This document shows, piece by piece, positions 1 through 8,763 of a stretch of 36,069 nt of DNA (the first letter of the stretch is position 1; each line of letters begins with the position of its first letter). This DNA is from Prosthecobacter sp. (GTDB taxonomy: Bacteria > Verrucomicrobiota > Verrucomicrobiia > Verrucomicrobiales > Verrucomicrobiaceae): assembly GCF_029946185.1 (NCBI RefSeq), contig NZ_JAQSEA010000157.1, positions 1-36,069 of the forward strand. Reading direction: 5' to 3'. Below the pieces are notes generated by a model. The model made no database searches and was not told the DNA's origin. It saw only the letters and a list, made by a program, of their open reading frames with translations. The position numbers and the translations under genes are program-made.

Positions 1-3000
1 AAAATCGACGGTACCGACGGTGTTTGCCGCAGCAATGCCTGCGGTCGGATCGCGAAATCCGATGAGAATAAAGTCGTCCCCGCCGCCGTCGCCGATGTTC
101 ACGGCCCCACCCAGAACTGTCAGGGTCGCGTTCACCGCCGGGGCGCTGCTGTACACTCCGCCAACCACGAGAGACTGGAGGTTCAGGCCGTTTTGGATCG
201 TGGAGGAAAGGGTGCCGCTGGTCACGCTGGCAGTTTGAATGAGGTAAAGCGCCTCAGTGGTGTTGGCGGCGATGGTCTGGAAATTCATGGCACCCTGATT
301 CACGACGGTGACGCCCGTGTAGGTCGGTGCCGCGCTGAGGGTGAGCGTGCCGGTGCCAGTCTTGGTCAGGCCTCCGTAGCCATTGCTGCCGATCGCGTTG
401 GCAAGAGTGACGTTGTTGCTGCCCACATCGAAGACGCTGCCGACCTCAAGGATGTAACCACCAAAGTTGGGCGTGAGATAGTTGGAGGCTCCGAGCAGCT
501 CCACTGCTCGCGAACCAGCGGTGATGTCGGTGGTGTTGCCCGCACCCCAGCGCAGGGTGCCACCGCTGAGGCGCACCATGCCGCTGCCGAGATTCCCTGC
601 GGAGGCACCGAATTCGAGGATGCCCTGGTTGATCGTGGTCGCGCCGGAGTAGGTGTTGGCACCACCGAGGATGAGCGTGCCAGCACCGGTCTTCGTGAGG
701 CCTGTTGCACCGCCATTGTCGATGATGGCGGACTGCAGGGTCAAGGTGGCACCGGAGGCCGCAGCGTTTGAGGAAGTGATGTGAACAACGAGTTCGTCAT
801 TACCAGCACCCGAAGTGCCAGCCTGAATGGAGTCATAGCCGCTTAGCACGACATCATTGTCCGTGGCCCCGGCGGTCATGAGAAGCCCGCCGCTGGTGAG
901 CGTGAGAGTGCTGCCCGTACCGCCAGCCAGATTGATCGAGCCGCCGCTGCTGACGATCCGCAGGGAGTTCAGCGTTTTCGTGCCGAGGGCTGAGGCCGTG
1001 GCGCTGAGGCTGAGGTTGGCATCACTGGCGGCCGTGCCGTAGTTCGTGGCATATTCAGCGGTGGTCAGGGTGCGCAGGCTGTTGCCTGTCGCACTGTCCA
1101 CCGTCAGAAAGGTGTCACCCACACCTGTGGGGCTGTTTTCACCGATGGCGAAGGCCAGAATCTTCAGATTCGTCGCCCCGGCGGTGGTGCTGGTGCCGAC
1201 GAGGTAGCTGTTGATCGCGGTGGCGGTGGTGAACGTGACACGTGTGGCATCGCTGCCGGCGCTGGGAGATCCGCCAAGATTCGGGCCGCGCACCAATAGG
1301 GTGGCGTCGTTGGTGCGGCTGAAGGAGGTGGTGGCACCGAAAGACATCGTGGTCAGAGCAGTGGTCGTGGTCGCTGCCGTGTTGTCCAGGGTAAGGGTGT
1401 TCGCCCCACCGGCCAGACCGAGGCTGGCGACAGTCTCCGTGCGCGTGCCGTTTTGATTGCTGGTGACTCGGAAACCGTCTCCCGCAGTGCCTTCCAGGAT
1501 GATGGCGGCGTTGTTGTTGATCTTGTTGATAGCGGCGGAAGTACTGTTCTGTTCGGAGCGCAACTGACCGCCGCGCAGGCGGATCGTGTTGATGGAGGTG
1601 AAGCCGACGTTTGCGCTGGTGAGATCGACCAGGCCGCCCAGCACGGCGAGTTCCCCGCTCATGGTGTGCTCGACATTGGTGCTGGTGGTCAGTGTGCCGC
1701 TGCCCAGTTTGATCACCTTGGCATTGGTGCCGGTGATGCGGGCTGAAAGGGTCGTGTTACCGGTCTGATTGACCGTCAGCACCCCGCCCGTGCCGAGGCG
1801 GATTTCTCCACGCCCCACCTCCGCGTACGTGTTGTCTCCGCCGGCACCACCGCTCAGGTTCCCGACGCCTTCATTGCCGCCGTTGAGGTCCAGCACCGCG
1901 CCGTCGGTCATGGCGGCACCGGCGGCGATCGCAAGCGTCCCATAGTCGGTGATGGCATTGCCGCCGCTGACGCGGACGAGGCCCTGAATGTTCACCTGGC
2001 TGGTCTGGCTGGCGCTGCCTGTGGCCAAGTGGCCGATGAGGTTGTTGCTGCCGGTGAGGAGAATCCAGCCAGGACCAGCGAGCGTGAGATGCTGCGCCTG
2101 CAGGGTCTGTGGGGTGTTGTTGGAGCCGATGTTGGCAGCGATGGTCAGGATGCCTGTGGAAAGATTCGTAATGATCAGCTCCGAAGACTGCCCGCCAATG
2201 GCCTGTTGCGTCATCAATTGACCGCCGCTGAGGGTGGTGTTCCCGGTCACGTTGCCGCTGACGAGAAGGGCGCTGGCACTGAGCGTGAGGGCACTGCCGG
2301 CGTTGTTTAAGGTTAACGTGCCGCCAGCCGGGGCGTCGAGAATAAGGCTGGCGATCGTGTTGGTGCCCAGCGTGCCAGAGGCGGTTCCATTCACGACTAC
2401 ATGATCTGCCGCTGTCCATTGTGAACGGTCGTTCTGGACACTGCCGACGGCCACAATCGCGTTGCTGCCATTCTTGGCCGCCCAGCGATCCCCATCCACC
2501 GTGGCCCAGCCGCCGAGGATGCCGGTGCTGCCATTGGCGGCTCCGCCGGTCGCAGTGATCACAGTTTTGGACCAGTCGTTGGAAGCAAAATCCACCACAC
2601 CCGCTCCAACGCTGCGGGACAGGCCGCTCGCGAGGGTCACGGCAACCGTCTGACCGTTGCTGACCAGCGAAAAAGTGCTGTTGGCCCGCACGATCGCGAG
2701 AGAACCGAGGGTTTCAGCGCTGGCGGCGGACGCGTTCCCCCAAAATTCCAAAATTCCACCGCGCAGGTTGGTCGCCGCAGTGTCGCTGAGTCTGCTGTTG
2801 CTGTTGTTCATGCTGTAGTCCAGCACCAGACTGCCACGGTCCACGCTGGTGGTCCCGGTGTAGGTGTTCACCCCGCGCATCACCATGGTGCCGATGGACT
2901 GCTTGACGATGCCGCGATTGCTGGCGTCACCATTGGCGATCCCCACTTCCACCAGCAGGTCAAAAGCCGATTGGGTTTCATTGATGATGAAGGTGCGGTC

Positions 3001-3927
3001 TGCATACAGCGCGAGCGTGGGCGAGAAGCTGCCACCGCCGCCTGCGTTGATGATGGCCCCGTCGCTGGTGGGATGCACGTAGGTGAGGGAGTTCAGTCGG
3101 AAGGAGACGGCGGAAGTGTTGTCCAGCGTCAGGATGCCGACGCCATTGACCCCGGCTGAGCCAGCAGCCAGCCCGAAAATCACCTGCGCTGCGGCGGTGT
3201 TGGAAGTGTTCACCTTCAGGGTGCCATTCATGATTCGCAGGTTGCCGGAAAAGCTGTTGGCACCGTTAAAGGTCAGTGTTCCCGCGCCATCTTTTTGAAT
3301 GGAAGAGCCGGAAATAATGCCGTTCACCGTCAGGTTGGTATTTGCGTCCGTGTCGAAGGTGAGCGTGGCCGAGTTGCTGACAGCGCCCAGTGAGACGCTG
3401 CCGGACGTGTTGGACAGCTTCAGCGTACGATTCGTCGTGGAGGTGATCCCCCCGGTGATGCTGATCCCGCCAGTGCCAGCCAGGGTGAGATTGGCGTTGA
3501 GCGCCGTGTCACCGGCCACCGTCAGAATACCAGCGCCCGTGTTGCTCCAGCTCTGCACACCGCTTACTGCCAGACTGGAGTTGATGAGCTGAGAACCGCT
3601 CTGCACGTCGATCCCTGACGCGCCCAAAGTGAGCAGGTAATCATTCAGCGTGCCCAGCGTCGTGCCCCCCGTAGCATTGCCATTGAAGACCAGTCCCAAT
3701 GCGTTCTGGGCTGCTCCCAGTGTGGTGATGGCGTTGGTAAAAACGTCCGCGTTGAAAAAAGCACGATCCCCGCTGCCCGGCACCAGAGACGGCGTGCTGC
3801 CCCCGTTAATCGCGCTGGTCCAATTCTCGACATTCGCCCAATCCCCGTTGCTGGAACCATCCCAATAGATGTCTGCGGCAGAACAGGTGGAGGACAGCAG
3901 GAGGCAGGAAAGAAGAAATCGACACAT
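1..3927 (-). CDS. Giant secreted autotransporter-associated beta-strand repeat protein (3' end outside window)
   Basis: Reading the minus strand from the ATG at 3927 gives 1,309 open codons to the window edge; I checked the frame at several points and found no stop. The N-terminus (MCRFLLSCLLLSSTCSAA) is a signal peptide of about 18 residues, followed by a YWDG...WANVENW motif common at the start of this family. The rest is Gly/Thr/Asn/Ser/Leu-rich and low in charge. Autotransporter-associated repeats of the type 'K.GAGTL.L.G.NTY.G.T.v..G.L' are clear at about 3300-3205, 2910-2815, 702-610 and 375-290. The family forms long surface or secreted parallel beta-helices. No C-terminal anchor (autotransporter barrel or PEP-CTERM) is visible because the 3' end is cut off. 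Function is unknown; a surface or adhesive role is inferred only. No strong ribosome-binding site precedes the ATG. The gene diverges from the phosphoesterase gene at 4158. Confidence 0.88.
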   Translation of the reverse strand, partial: MCRFLLSCLLLSSTCSAADIYWDGSSNGDWANVENWTSAINGGSTPSLVPGSGDRAFFNADVFTNAITTLGAAQNALGLVFNGNATGGTTLGTLNDYLLTLGASGIDVQSGSQLINSSLAVSGVQSWSNTGAGILTVAGDTALNANLTLAGTGGISITGGITSTTNRTLKLSNTSGSVSLGAVSNSATLTFDTDANTNLTVNGIISGSSIQKDGAGTLTFNGANSFSGNLRIMNGTLKVNTSNTAAAQVIFGLAAGSAGVNGVGILTLDNTSAVSFRLNSLTYVHPTSDGAIINAGGGGSFSPTLALYADRTFIINETQSAFDLLVEVGIANGDASNRGIVKQSIGTMVMRGVNTYTGTTSVDRGSLVLDYSMNNSNSRLSDTAATNLRGGILEFWGNASAASAETLGSLAIVRANSTFSLVSNGQTVAVTLASGLSRSVGAGVVDFASNDWSKTVITATGGAANGSTGILGGWATVDGDRWAAKNGSNAIVAVGSVQNDRSQWTAADHVVVNGTASGTLGTNTIASLILDAPAGGTLTLNNAGSALTLSASALLVSGNVTGNTTLSGGQLMTQQAIGGQSSELIITNLSTGILTIAANIGSNNTPQTLQAQHLTLAGPGWILLTGSNNLIGHLATGSASQTSQVNIQGLVRVSGGNAITDYGTLAIAAGAAMTDGAVLDLNGGNEGVGNLSGGAGGDNTYAEVGRGEIRLGTGGVLTVNQTGNTTLSARITGTNAKVIKLGSGTLTTSTNVEHTMSGELAVLGGLVDLTSANVGFTSINTIRLRGGQLRSEQNSTSAAINKINNNAAIILEGTAGDGFRVTSNQNGTRTETVASLGLAGGANTLTLDNTAATTTTALTTMSFGATTSFSRTNDATLLVRGPNLGGSPSAGSDATRVTFTTATAINSYLVGTSTTAGATNLKILAFAIGENSPTGVGDTFLTVDSATGNSLRTLTTAEYATNYGTAASDANLSLSATASALGTKTLNSLRIVSSGGSINLAGGTGSTLTLTSGGLLMTAGATDNDVVLSGYDSIQAGTSGAGNDELVVHITSSNAAASGATLTLQSAIIDNGGATGLTKTGAGTLILGGANTYSGATTINQGILEFGASAGNLGSGMVRLSGGTLRWGAGNTTDITAGSRAVELLGASNYLTPNFGGYILEVGSVFDVGSNNVTLANAIGSNGYGGLTKTGTGTLTLSAAPTYTGVTVVNQGAMNFQTIAANTTEALYLIQTASVTSGTLSSTIQNGLNLQSLVVGGVYSSAPAVNATLTVLGGAVNIGDGGGDDFILIGFRDPTAGIAAANTVGTVDF

Positions 3928-4157
3928 TAGGGTAGGATTAAACGAGGTTGCCAGAGACAACACACGACCGATTTGGCTCAGTTTTTTTGGCGCAAAATGC
4001 TCGGGATTCCAATCCGGCTGTCAATGCACAGATTGACCACTAAAGACGCGCCCTATGAAAACGGTGATCGCTTACGCTCAATACTTATCATGCAAGATGG
4101 GCAGTCGAGAGCAGACGAATCTCGAAGGGTGGGCGCCCCGGCCGACGTTCTCCACGC

Positions 4158-5276
4158 ATGCACTCCCGCCGCCGTTTTTTACAAGCCTGCAGCGCCGCCG
4201 CTCTCCCCGTCGTCTCCTCCGCTGCGGAGGCCGCAAAGCCCTTCTCATTCATCCTCCTGGGAGACCTGCACTACGACAGCCTCGCGCATCATGATTTGAA
4301 GTGGCTGGATAAACACCACGGCGGTGATCTGAGCCAGATCCAAAACTACTCGCGGCTCACCACGGAAGTGATGCCCAGCATGTTTGCCGCCGTGAAACAA
4401 CAAATCATCGCCCTGCGTGAATCCGCCGCACCACCCGCCTTCGTGCTCCAGGTGGGAGATCTGGTACAGGGCCTGTGCGGGACAGCCGAACTGTCAGCAC
4501 AGCAGAATCGCGAGGCCCTCGCCTTCGTGGCGCAGGCAGACCTCGGCCTCCCCCTCGTCTTCACCAAAGGCAATCACGATGTCACCGGCGACGGTGCCAA
4601 GGAAGCCTTCGACGAAGTGCTGCTCCCATTCATGGCCCAGCAAGCACGCAAGCTCGATGCCACCACCACCCACACCCAGGCAAATCACACCCTCACCTTC
4701 GGCGAGTCCCAGTTCGCCTTCTTTGATGCCTACGACAAATCGAGCCTCGAATGGCTGGAAGCCGTCACGTCCAAGCGCACGTCAAAACACCTCTTCGTCA
4801 TCATTCATCCTCCCGCCGTCCCCTATGGCGCACGCGCCACCTGGCATCTTTACGCCAGCGAAAAGACGAAAGCACAGCGCACAAAACTCCTTGCAGTGCT
4901 CGGCCAGCAGGAAGCCATGGTGTTAGGCGGCCACCTGCACAAATTCAGCGCCCTCACACGTCTCGCAGGCGGGAAAGGTTTCTCCCAGCTCGCAGTCAGC
5001 AGTGTGGTCTCCGCATTGAATCAAAAGCCAAAGGCCGAACTGCACGGCCTCGCCGCTTACACGGGTGATCAGGTCAATCTGGAGCCCAAACATTCACCCG
5101 AGACCGCAGCGCAGCGCCGTGATATCTACGCCAGCGAGCGCAAGCAGGTGACGGCCTTCGAATATGCCGATACAGCGGGCTACGCCGTGATCACCGTGAA
5201 CGGCGGGCAGGTGGAGGCGGCGGTTCATTCAGGAGCACAAATCGCCACCTTCCAATCCCTGAAGATTTCAGTGTGA
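4158..5276 (+). CDS. Tat-exported calcineurin-like metallophosphoesterase
   Basis: This 372-residue protein begins with a twin-arginine signal (SRRRFLQ at residues 3-9, then an Ala-rich stretch to about residue 26), so export in a folded state is expected. The metallophosphoesterase metal-binding motifs occur in order: GDLHYD at about 35-40, GDLVQG at about 100, GNHD at about 138-141, a histidine in VIIHPP near 206, and GGHLHKF near 257. These are the five blocks that bind the two-metal centre in calcineurin-like phosphatases. The substrate cannot be read from sequence; secreted relatives act on phosphomonoesters or phosphodiesters. The ATG at 4158 is chosen because it places the Tat motif at the extreme N-terminus. 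An Ala/Lys-rich C-terminal third has no motif I recognise. A TerB-like gene follows 48 bp downstream on the same strand. Confidence 0.9.
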   Translation: MHSRRRFLQACSAAALPVVSSAAEAAKPFSFILLGDLHYDSLAHHDLKWLDKHHGGDLSQIQNYSRLTTEVMPSMFAAVKQQIIALRESAAPPAFVLQVGDLVQGLCGTAELSAQQNREALAFVAQADLGLPLVFTKGNHDVTGDGAKEAFDEVLLPFMAQQARKLDATTTHTQANHTLTFGESQFAFFDAYDKSSLEWLEAVTSKRTSKHLFVIIHPPAVPYGARATWHLYASEKTKAQRTKLLAVLGQQEAMVLGGHLHKFSALTRLAGGKGFSQLAVSSVVSALNQKPKAELHGLAAYTGDQVNLEPKHSPETAAQRRDIYASERKQVTAFEYADTAGYAVITVNGGQVEAAVHSGAQIATFQSLKISV

Positions 5277-5324
5277 ACAAGAGTGTGCTTGATCACCTGC
5301 AGCATGTTTGCAAAATAGAACATC

Positions 5325-5687
5325 ATGAAACAACCCCAGCGCGAAGCCCTGTTCGACCTTCTCAGTCTCTCCATCTATGCCGATGCACACATCTCACTGA
5401 CCGAGGAGCGTCTCCTGGAGTCCGCTTTTGTCGCTGAAGGCTGGGATTCCGAATACCCGAAGAGCCTGTTCATCGAAGAGTCCCTCGCTCGTGCCCGTGA
5501 GGCCGCAGAGAGCGATGATGCCATGTTCGATTACATCAATGAAAAGGCGCAGGCCTTCACCACCAAGACCGGTCAAAAGGAAGTGCTCGGCGTGGTGAAA
5601 AACATCCTCAAGAGCGACGGCGAAACGCACGAAGAAAACGAGTTCTACAATCTCCTCGTGCAGGCCATGCCCAAAGTCGGCAAGTAA
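5325..5687 (+). CDS. TerB-like small helical protein
   Basis: A 120-residue acidic, all-helical cytoplasmic protein with no signal peptide. It resembles the tellurite-resistance TerB fold: an early 'YADAHISLTEE' segment (residues 18-28) and a later 'LKSDGETHEENEF' segment (about residues 94-106) match the two acidic metal-binding blocks of that fold, where Asp/Glu follow a helix ending in D-G or D-x-x-h-x-x-x-E. The similarity is by pattern only, so the name is tentative. It starts 48 bp after the metallophosphoesterase and may be co-transcribed. No other tellurite or stress (Ter) genes are nearby, so a role in tellurite resistance should not be assumed. Confidence 0.75.
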   Translation: MKQPQREALFDLLSLSIYADAHISLTEERLLESAFVAEGWDSEYPKSLFIEESLARAREAAESDDAMFDYINEKAQAFTTKTGQKEVLGVVKNILKSDGETHEENEFYNLLVQAMPKVGK

Positions 5688-5743
5688 GCTCGGCTTGCAC
5701 CAGCCCTGCTCCGCTCATTGGACGAGCAGGCCCGCCAGTAGGA

Positions 5744-5789
5744 TGGGTGTGGCGACAGCCCGCCCGTCCTCAGCGTGTGGCAACGTCCA
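5744..5789 (+). repeat. Dispersed repeat fragment (partner at 30337-30383)
   Basis: Twenty-five bases starting at 5744 (beginning TGGGTGTGGCGACAGCCC) are identical to those at 30337. Similarity continues with a few differences for about 20 more bases, through GCGTGTGG.AA.GTCCA. It lies in the 184-bp gap between the convergent ends of the TerB-like gene and the minus-strand gene ending at 5872. The right-hand half seen in the copy at 30 kb is not obvious here, so this is probably a partial copy. Confidence 0.7.
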
Positions 5790-5871
5790 CAACCCGCAGC
5801 CTCCAACCGCCGTTCGAACTCCCCCGCGCATCAGCGGATCGAAAGCCCGTAGGGCTGGCACAATCGTAGAG

Positions 5872-6762
5872 TTAGTTCTTCGATTTCGGCACGGACTCCA
5901 TATCCTCCGGACGGTCGGAGGCTTTGCGCAGTTTTTTCCTTTTTGGTGGAGGCGCGCTGGGGTCAAAAGATTCACCGCCGACCACCTGCGCTCCGCCTTG
6001 CGTCATGATCAGGGAAGGGCGGTTGCCCTCCGGATCACGGTAGTAGGTGCGTTGGTGAATCTTGCCATCCGGGTTCACGATCACGTGGCAGAAAACATGC
6101 GGCATGGCCAGGAACAAGACATGCAGCTTGTTATGCACATCAATGCTGATCTGCGGCTGCACCGCCATCATGGCAGGCCCCAGCAGGAAGGTCGCGATGT
6201 AGGCATTGCTGCGATCATCGGTGATGCGGCAGTAAAGCTGCAGATCATTGAGCTCACGAAACAGGATCACCTGGTAGCGGCGCTGCCGCCCCGCGCCATC
6301 AAACCCCTGCGGCACACCAAACGGCTGGTCAAACATGTTCGGCTTCGAGTCCGTGATGGTCACCCGCACTTTATTGGACATGAAGTACTGGCCGGAAAGG
6401 GGATGCAGCACGTTTGCGATCATGGTGAAGGTGCCGAGATTGGCGGTGGAGTAGCCTCCGGAGATTTCGACCGTGTGCTTGGTCGTGCCGCCCGCCGGCA
6501 GGGTGATGGGTTCCTCTGAACCAATGCTCACAGGGGTGAGTCGCTGTCCGGTGGACTGCGTGATCTCAAACTGCAGCCAGTCCTTGGAGCCATGACCGCC
6601 CACGATCACATTGTCGCCGGAACGGTTCGTGATGCTCACCACCGCCACCACCGGCTCGCCCGTGAGGAATTGATTTTTCAGCAGAGTAAGATTGGTCACG
6701 TACTGGGCACGGGCCTGGCCGCAGCACAGGCAGAGGATTAAAAGTAGAAGAATCCGGTTCAT
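5872..6762 (-). CDS. Exported protein of unknown function, last gene of the pseudokinase cluster
   Basis: This 296-residue protein starts MNRILLLLILCLCCGQARAQ, a clear signal peptide probably cleaved after the ARA at residues 16-18. The mature part has an N-terminal beta-rich domain (roughly residues 20-130) with 'GEPVVAVVSITNRSG' and 'LPAGGTTKHTVEISGGY', a pattern like Ig-like or bacterial 'intracellular proteinase inhibitor'-type beta sandwiches. A second part (about 150-265) carries 'VDVHNKLHVLF'-like beta strands, and the C-terminal tail is Lys/Pro-rich and basic. I do not recognise a named family. The ATG at 6762 lies 5 nt after the stop of the upstream gene; a TTG at 6771 overlapping that stop is the alternative start. 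Tight spacing indicates co-transcription with the receiver/kinase/FGE fusion. Confidence 0.82.
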   Translation of the reverse strand: MNRILLLLILCLCCGQARAQYVTNLTLLKNQFLTGEPVVAVVSITNRSGDNVIVGGHGSKDWLQFEITQSTGQRLTPVSIGSEEPITLPAGGTTKHTVEISGGYSTANLGTFTMIANVLHPLSGQYFMSNKVRVTITDSKPNMFDQPFGVPQGFDGAGRQRRYQVILFRELNDLQLYCRITDDRSNAYIATFLLGPAMMAVQPQISIDVHNKLHVLFLAMPHVFCHVIVNPDGKIHQRTYYRDPEGNRPSLIMTQGGAQVVGGESFDPSAPPPKRKKLRKASDRPEDMESVPKSKN

Positions 6763-6767
6763 AAGCT

Positions 6768-8744
6768 TCAAGGATTGGGTTTGGCTGGAGGAGCGGTGCT
6801 GGTGGCAGTGCGGAACCCGCGCGCGAGTGTAGCCTCGTTTGCAGATTCAGGAAAGCGTCTGTCAGTGAGCAACTGGTCGTTGCTCTTCAGGCCAAAGTGT
6901 CCGCCACGCACCACCGGCACCTTGATGTCAATGTAATCCGGGTGTGAGGGCCATTCGCCAGACAAGGTTTCGCCAGCAGTCCATTCGCTGACGTTCCCCG
7001 CCATGTCACACACACCATAGGGGCTGATGTCCTGCGTAATGCGTGTGATCGGAGCCCAAAGATTGTACGCGTCGATCTTGCCACCCTTGCCTTTCGGCGA
7101 GGCATCGTAGTCATCACCTAGATTGGCGGCCTTGCTGTTGGGTTGGTTGCCCCAGGGGTAGATCAGGCCATGCTCACCACGGGCGGCTTTCTCCCACTCC
7201 TGCTCGGTCGGCAGGCGCTGACCGTTCCATTTGGCAAAGGCATACGCATCCCACCAGTCCACCTGGGAGACCGGTGTGTTAAGTGTGATGCTTTCACCGT
7301 TGAACGTTGTGCCCGCTTTCGCAGCGGCATAATACTGGCCCCACTTCATCGGTTCGTGGCTGGTTTTCGTCTTGGGTTGCAAGGAATGATCGAAGGCTCC
7401 CGCCGCAGCCTTTTTCAATGCCATCAGAAAGTCCGCATATTGGCCGATGGTGACCTCATGCTTGCTCATCCAGAACTCCGGCAGCTTCACCTTCTCATTC
7501 TTTTGATACACGAAGCTGCCTTCGGGGATCCTCACCAGCTCAATAGGAAGCGTTGACGCATTGTCAGTTCGCGGAGCATGGTTGCCGTTCATCAAGGCCC
7601 CAAGGCCTGCCACCACGATGAGGACGAAAACGATCATCATCCAGACCCACCACGGTTTGTTCCCGTTGACGCTCACTGGCATGGTCTCCGCCTCGATCTT
7701 GCGCACGATGCTGCGCTCACGCATGTCGTCACGCACATCATCCAGCGCCGTCAGCAGCCCGTTCCAGTCGTGGTGCGCAGCTGACAGCGTCTGCAGCAGT
7801 CCTCGGGACTTGCCCTCGGCCGCGACAGGTCGCATCAGGTCTAGAAATGCCTTCACATCCGCCTGGGCATCGCGCTTTTTGGCCGCCGCAGGGCGGAAGA
7901 AATTCACGATGCTCGACTGGTGGTCTGCATCGATGTAAATGTCTCGGGGCGAAATACTGCGATGATGATAGCCACGCTCCGTCGCAAACTGCATCGCCTC
8001 CGCCACCCCGAACAAAACCTCCGCAAGCCGCCGCTCGCTGAGCATCTCATGCGTCAGTTCGATTTCCGACAAACTCCGCCCGCGTGGCAGCTCGCGCGTG
8101 TAAAACAGCCAGCCGTTCGTTTCACCCGCCTCATACAGCGGGGCAATGCGCGGGTGCATCAGAGATGCCTTCACCCGCTCACGTCCCTTAAACTTCGCCA
8201 CCACGTCCTTCTGCTTCAGATACTCCGGTTTAAGCAATACCAGCGCCACCGGGCGTTGTACCGTGATCTGCAGCGCCCGGTAGGTTTCAGACTCACTTTC
8301 AATGTAGAGCCGTTCCAGCACCTGATAGTTCCCCAGCACCGTGCCTGGCACCATCACCGGCGGCGGCTCATTGGACTCCACCGGCAGCGTCAGCAGGGCA
8401 CGCACACGCTCCAGCAGTTTCTCCGGTGTGTACGGGGCGTCTTTGATCACCAGGCCATCAGCGATTTGATCTTCAAATCCCGTCAGGTCATAGCGCGTGC
8501 TAAACAGCACCCGTGTTTGCGGAAAACGTGCACGCACCGTGTCGCGCAGCGCAAAGCCGGTTTCCTGCGTTTCAAAAATCGCCTCGGTCACCAGGATGTC
8601 CAGCGAGTCTGCCTTCGCCACCCATGCGGCCGCGAGTGACGAGCTGGGAAAATCCACCACCGTGTAGCCAGGGAGATTGTCCCTCAGCCAGATAGTTCGG
8701 GTGCCGCGCAGAGCGGCGTTGGAATCGACAAACAAAAGAGTCAT
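6768..8744 (-). CDS. Pseudo-receiver / pseudokinase / TM / FGE-like fusion protein
   Basis: The protein has 658 residues and four parts. Residues 1-120 form a CheY-like receiver: acidic D7, T83 and K101 are kept, but the phosphoacceptor position reads DILVTEA, with Glu54 in place of Asp. Residues about 138-345 form a Ser/Thr-kinase fold with no Gly-rich loop. There the VAIK-type Lys is Val169 (VALVLLKPE), the HRD motif is HRS (261-263), the catalytic-loop Asn is Asp268, and DFG is NFF (281-283), so it should not phosphorylate. One membrane span lies at about 364-386. Residues 400-650 are an FGE/SUMF1-like (DUF323) domain with EVTIGQYADF, RLPTEQEWEKAARG, YPWGN, MAGNVSEW, VVRGGHFG and the final RGFR. 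The Cys pair used for formylglycine formation is not evident. The kinase side should face the cytoplasm and the FGE-like side the periplasm. It is second in a three-gene minus-strand cluster. Confidence 0.9.
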   Translation of the reverse strand: MTLLFVDSNAALRGTRTIWLRDNLPGYTVVDFPSSSLAAAWVAKADSLDILVTEAIFETQETGFALRDTVRARFPQTRVLFSTRYDLTGFEDQIADGLVIKDAPYTPEKLLERVRALLTLPVESNEPPPVMVPGTVLGNYQVLERLYIESESETYRALQITVQRPVALVLLKPEYLKQKDVVAKFKGRERVKASLMHPRIAPLYEAGETNGWLFYTRELPRGRSLSEIELTHEMLSERRLAEVLFGVAEAMQFATERGYHHRSISPRDIYIDADHQSSIVNFFRPAAAKKRDAQADVKAFLDLMRPVAAEGKSRGLLQTLSAAHHDWNGLLTALDDVRDDMRERSIVRKIEAETMPVSVNGNKPWWVWMMIVFVLIVVAGLGALMNGNHAPRTDNASTLPIELVRIPEGSFVYQKNEKVKLPEFWMSKHEVTIGQYADFLMALKKAAAGAFDHSLQPKTKTSHEPMKWGQYYAAAKAGTTFNGESITLNTPVSQVDWWDAYAFAKWNGQRLPTEQEWEKAARGEHGLIYPWGNQPNSKAANLGDDYDASPKGKGGKIDAYNLWAPITRITQDISPYGVCDMAGNVSEWTAGETLSGEWPSHPDYIDIKVPVVRGGHFGLKSNDQLLTDRRFPESANEATLARGFRTATSTAPPAKPNP

Positions 8745-8763
8745 GCGGGCATGTCAGTGGCGA

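Noticed and set aside
193-771. Several plus-strand frames in the first 3.9 kb
   Set aside because: They are shadows of the continuous minus-strand beta-strand-repeat gene, which has a signal peptide and clear repeat motifs.
5695-6519. A 274-codon plus-strand frame
   Set aside because: Lies mostly antisense to the signal-peptide protein at 5872-6762 and begins inside a repeat; no protein-like features.
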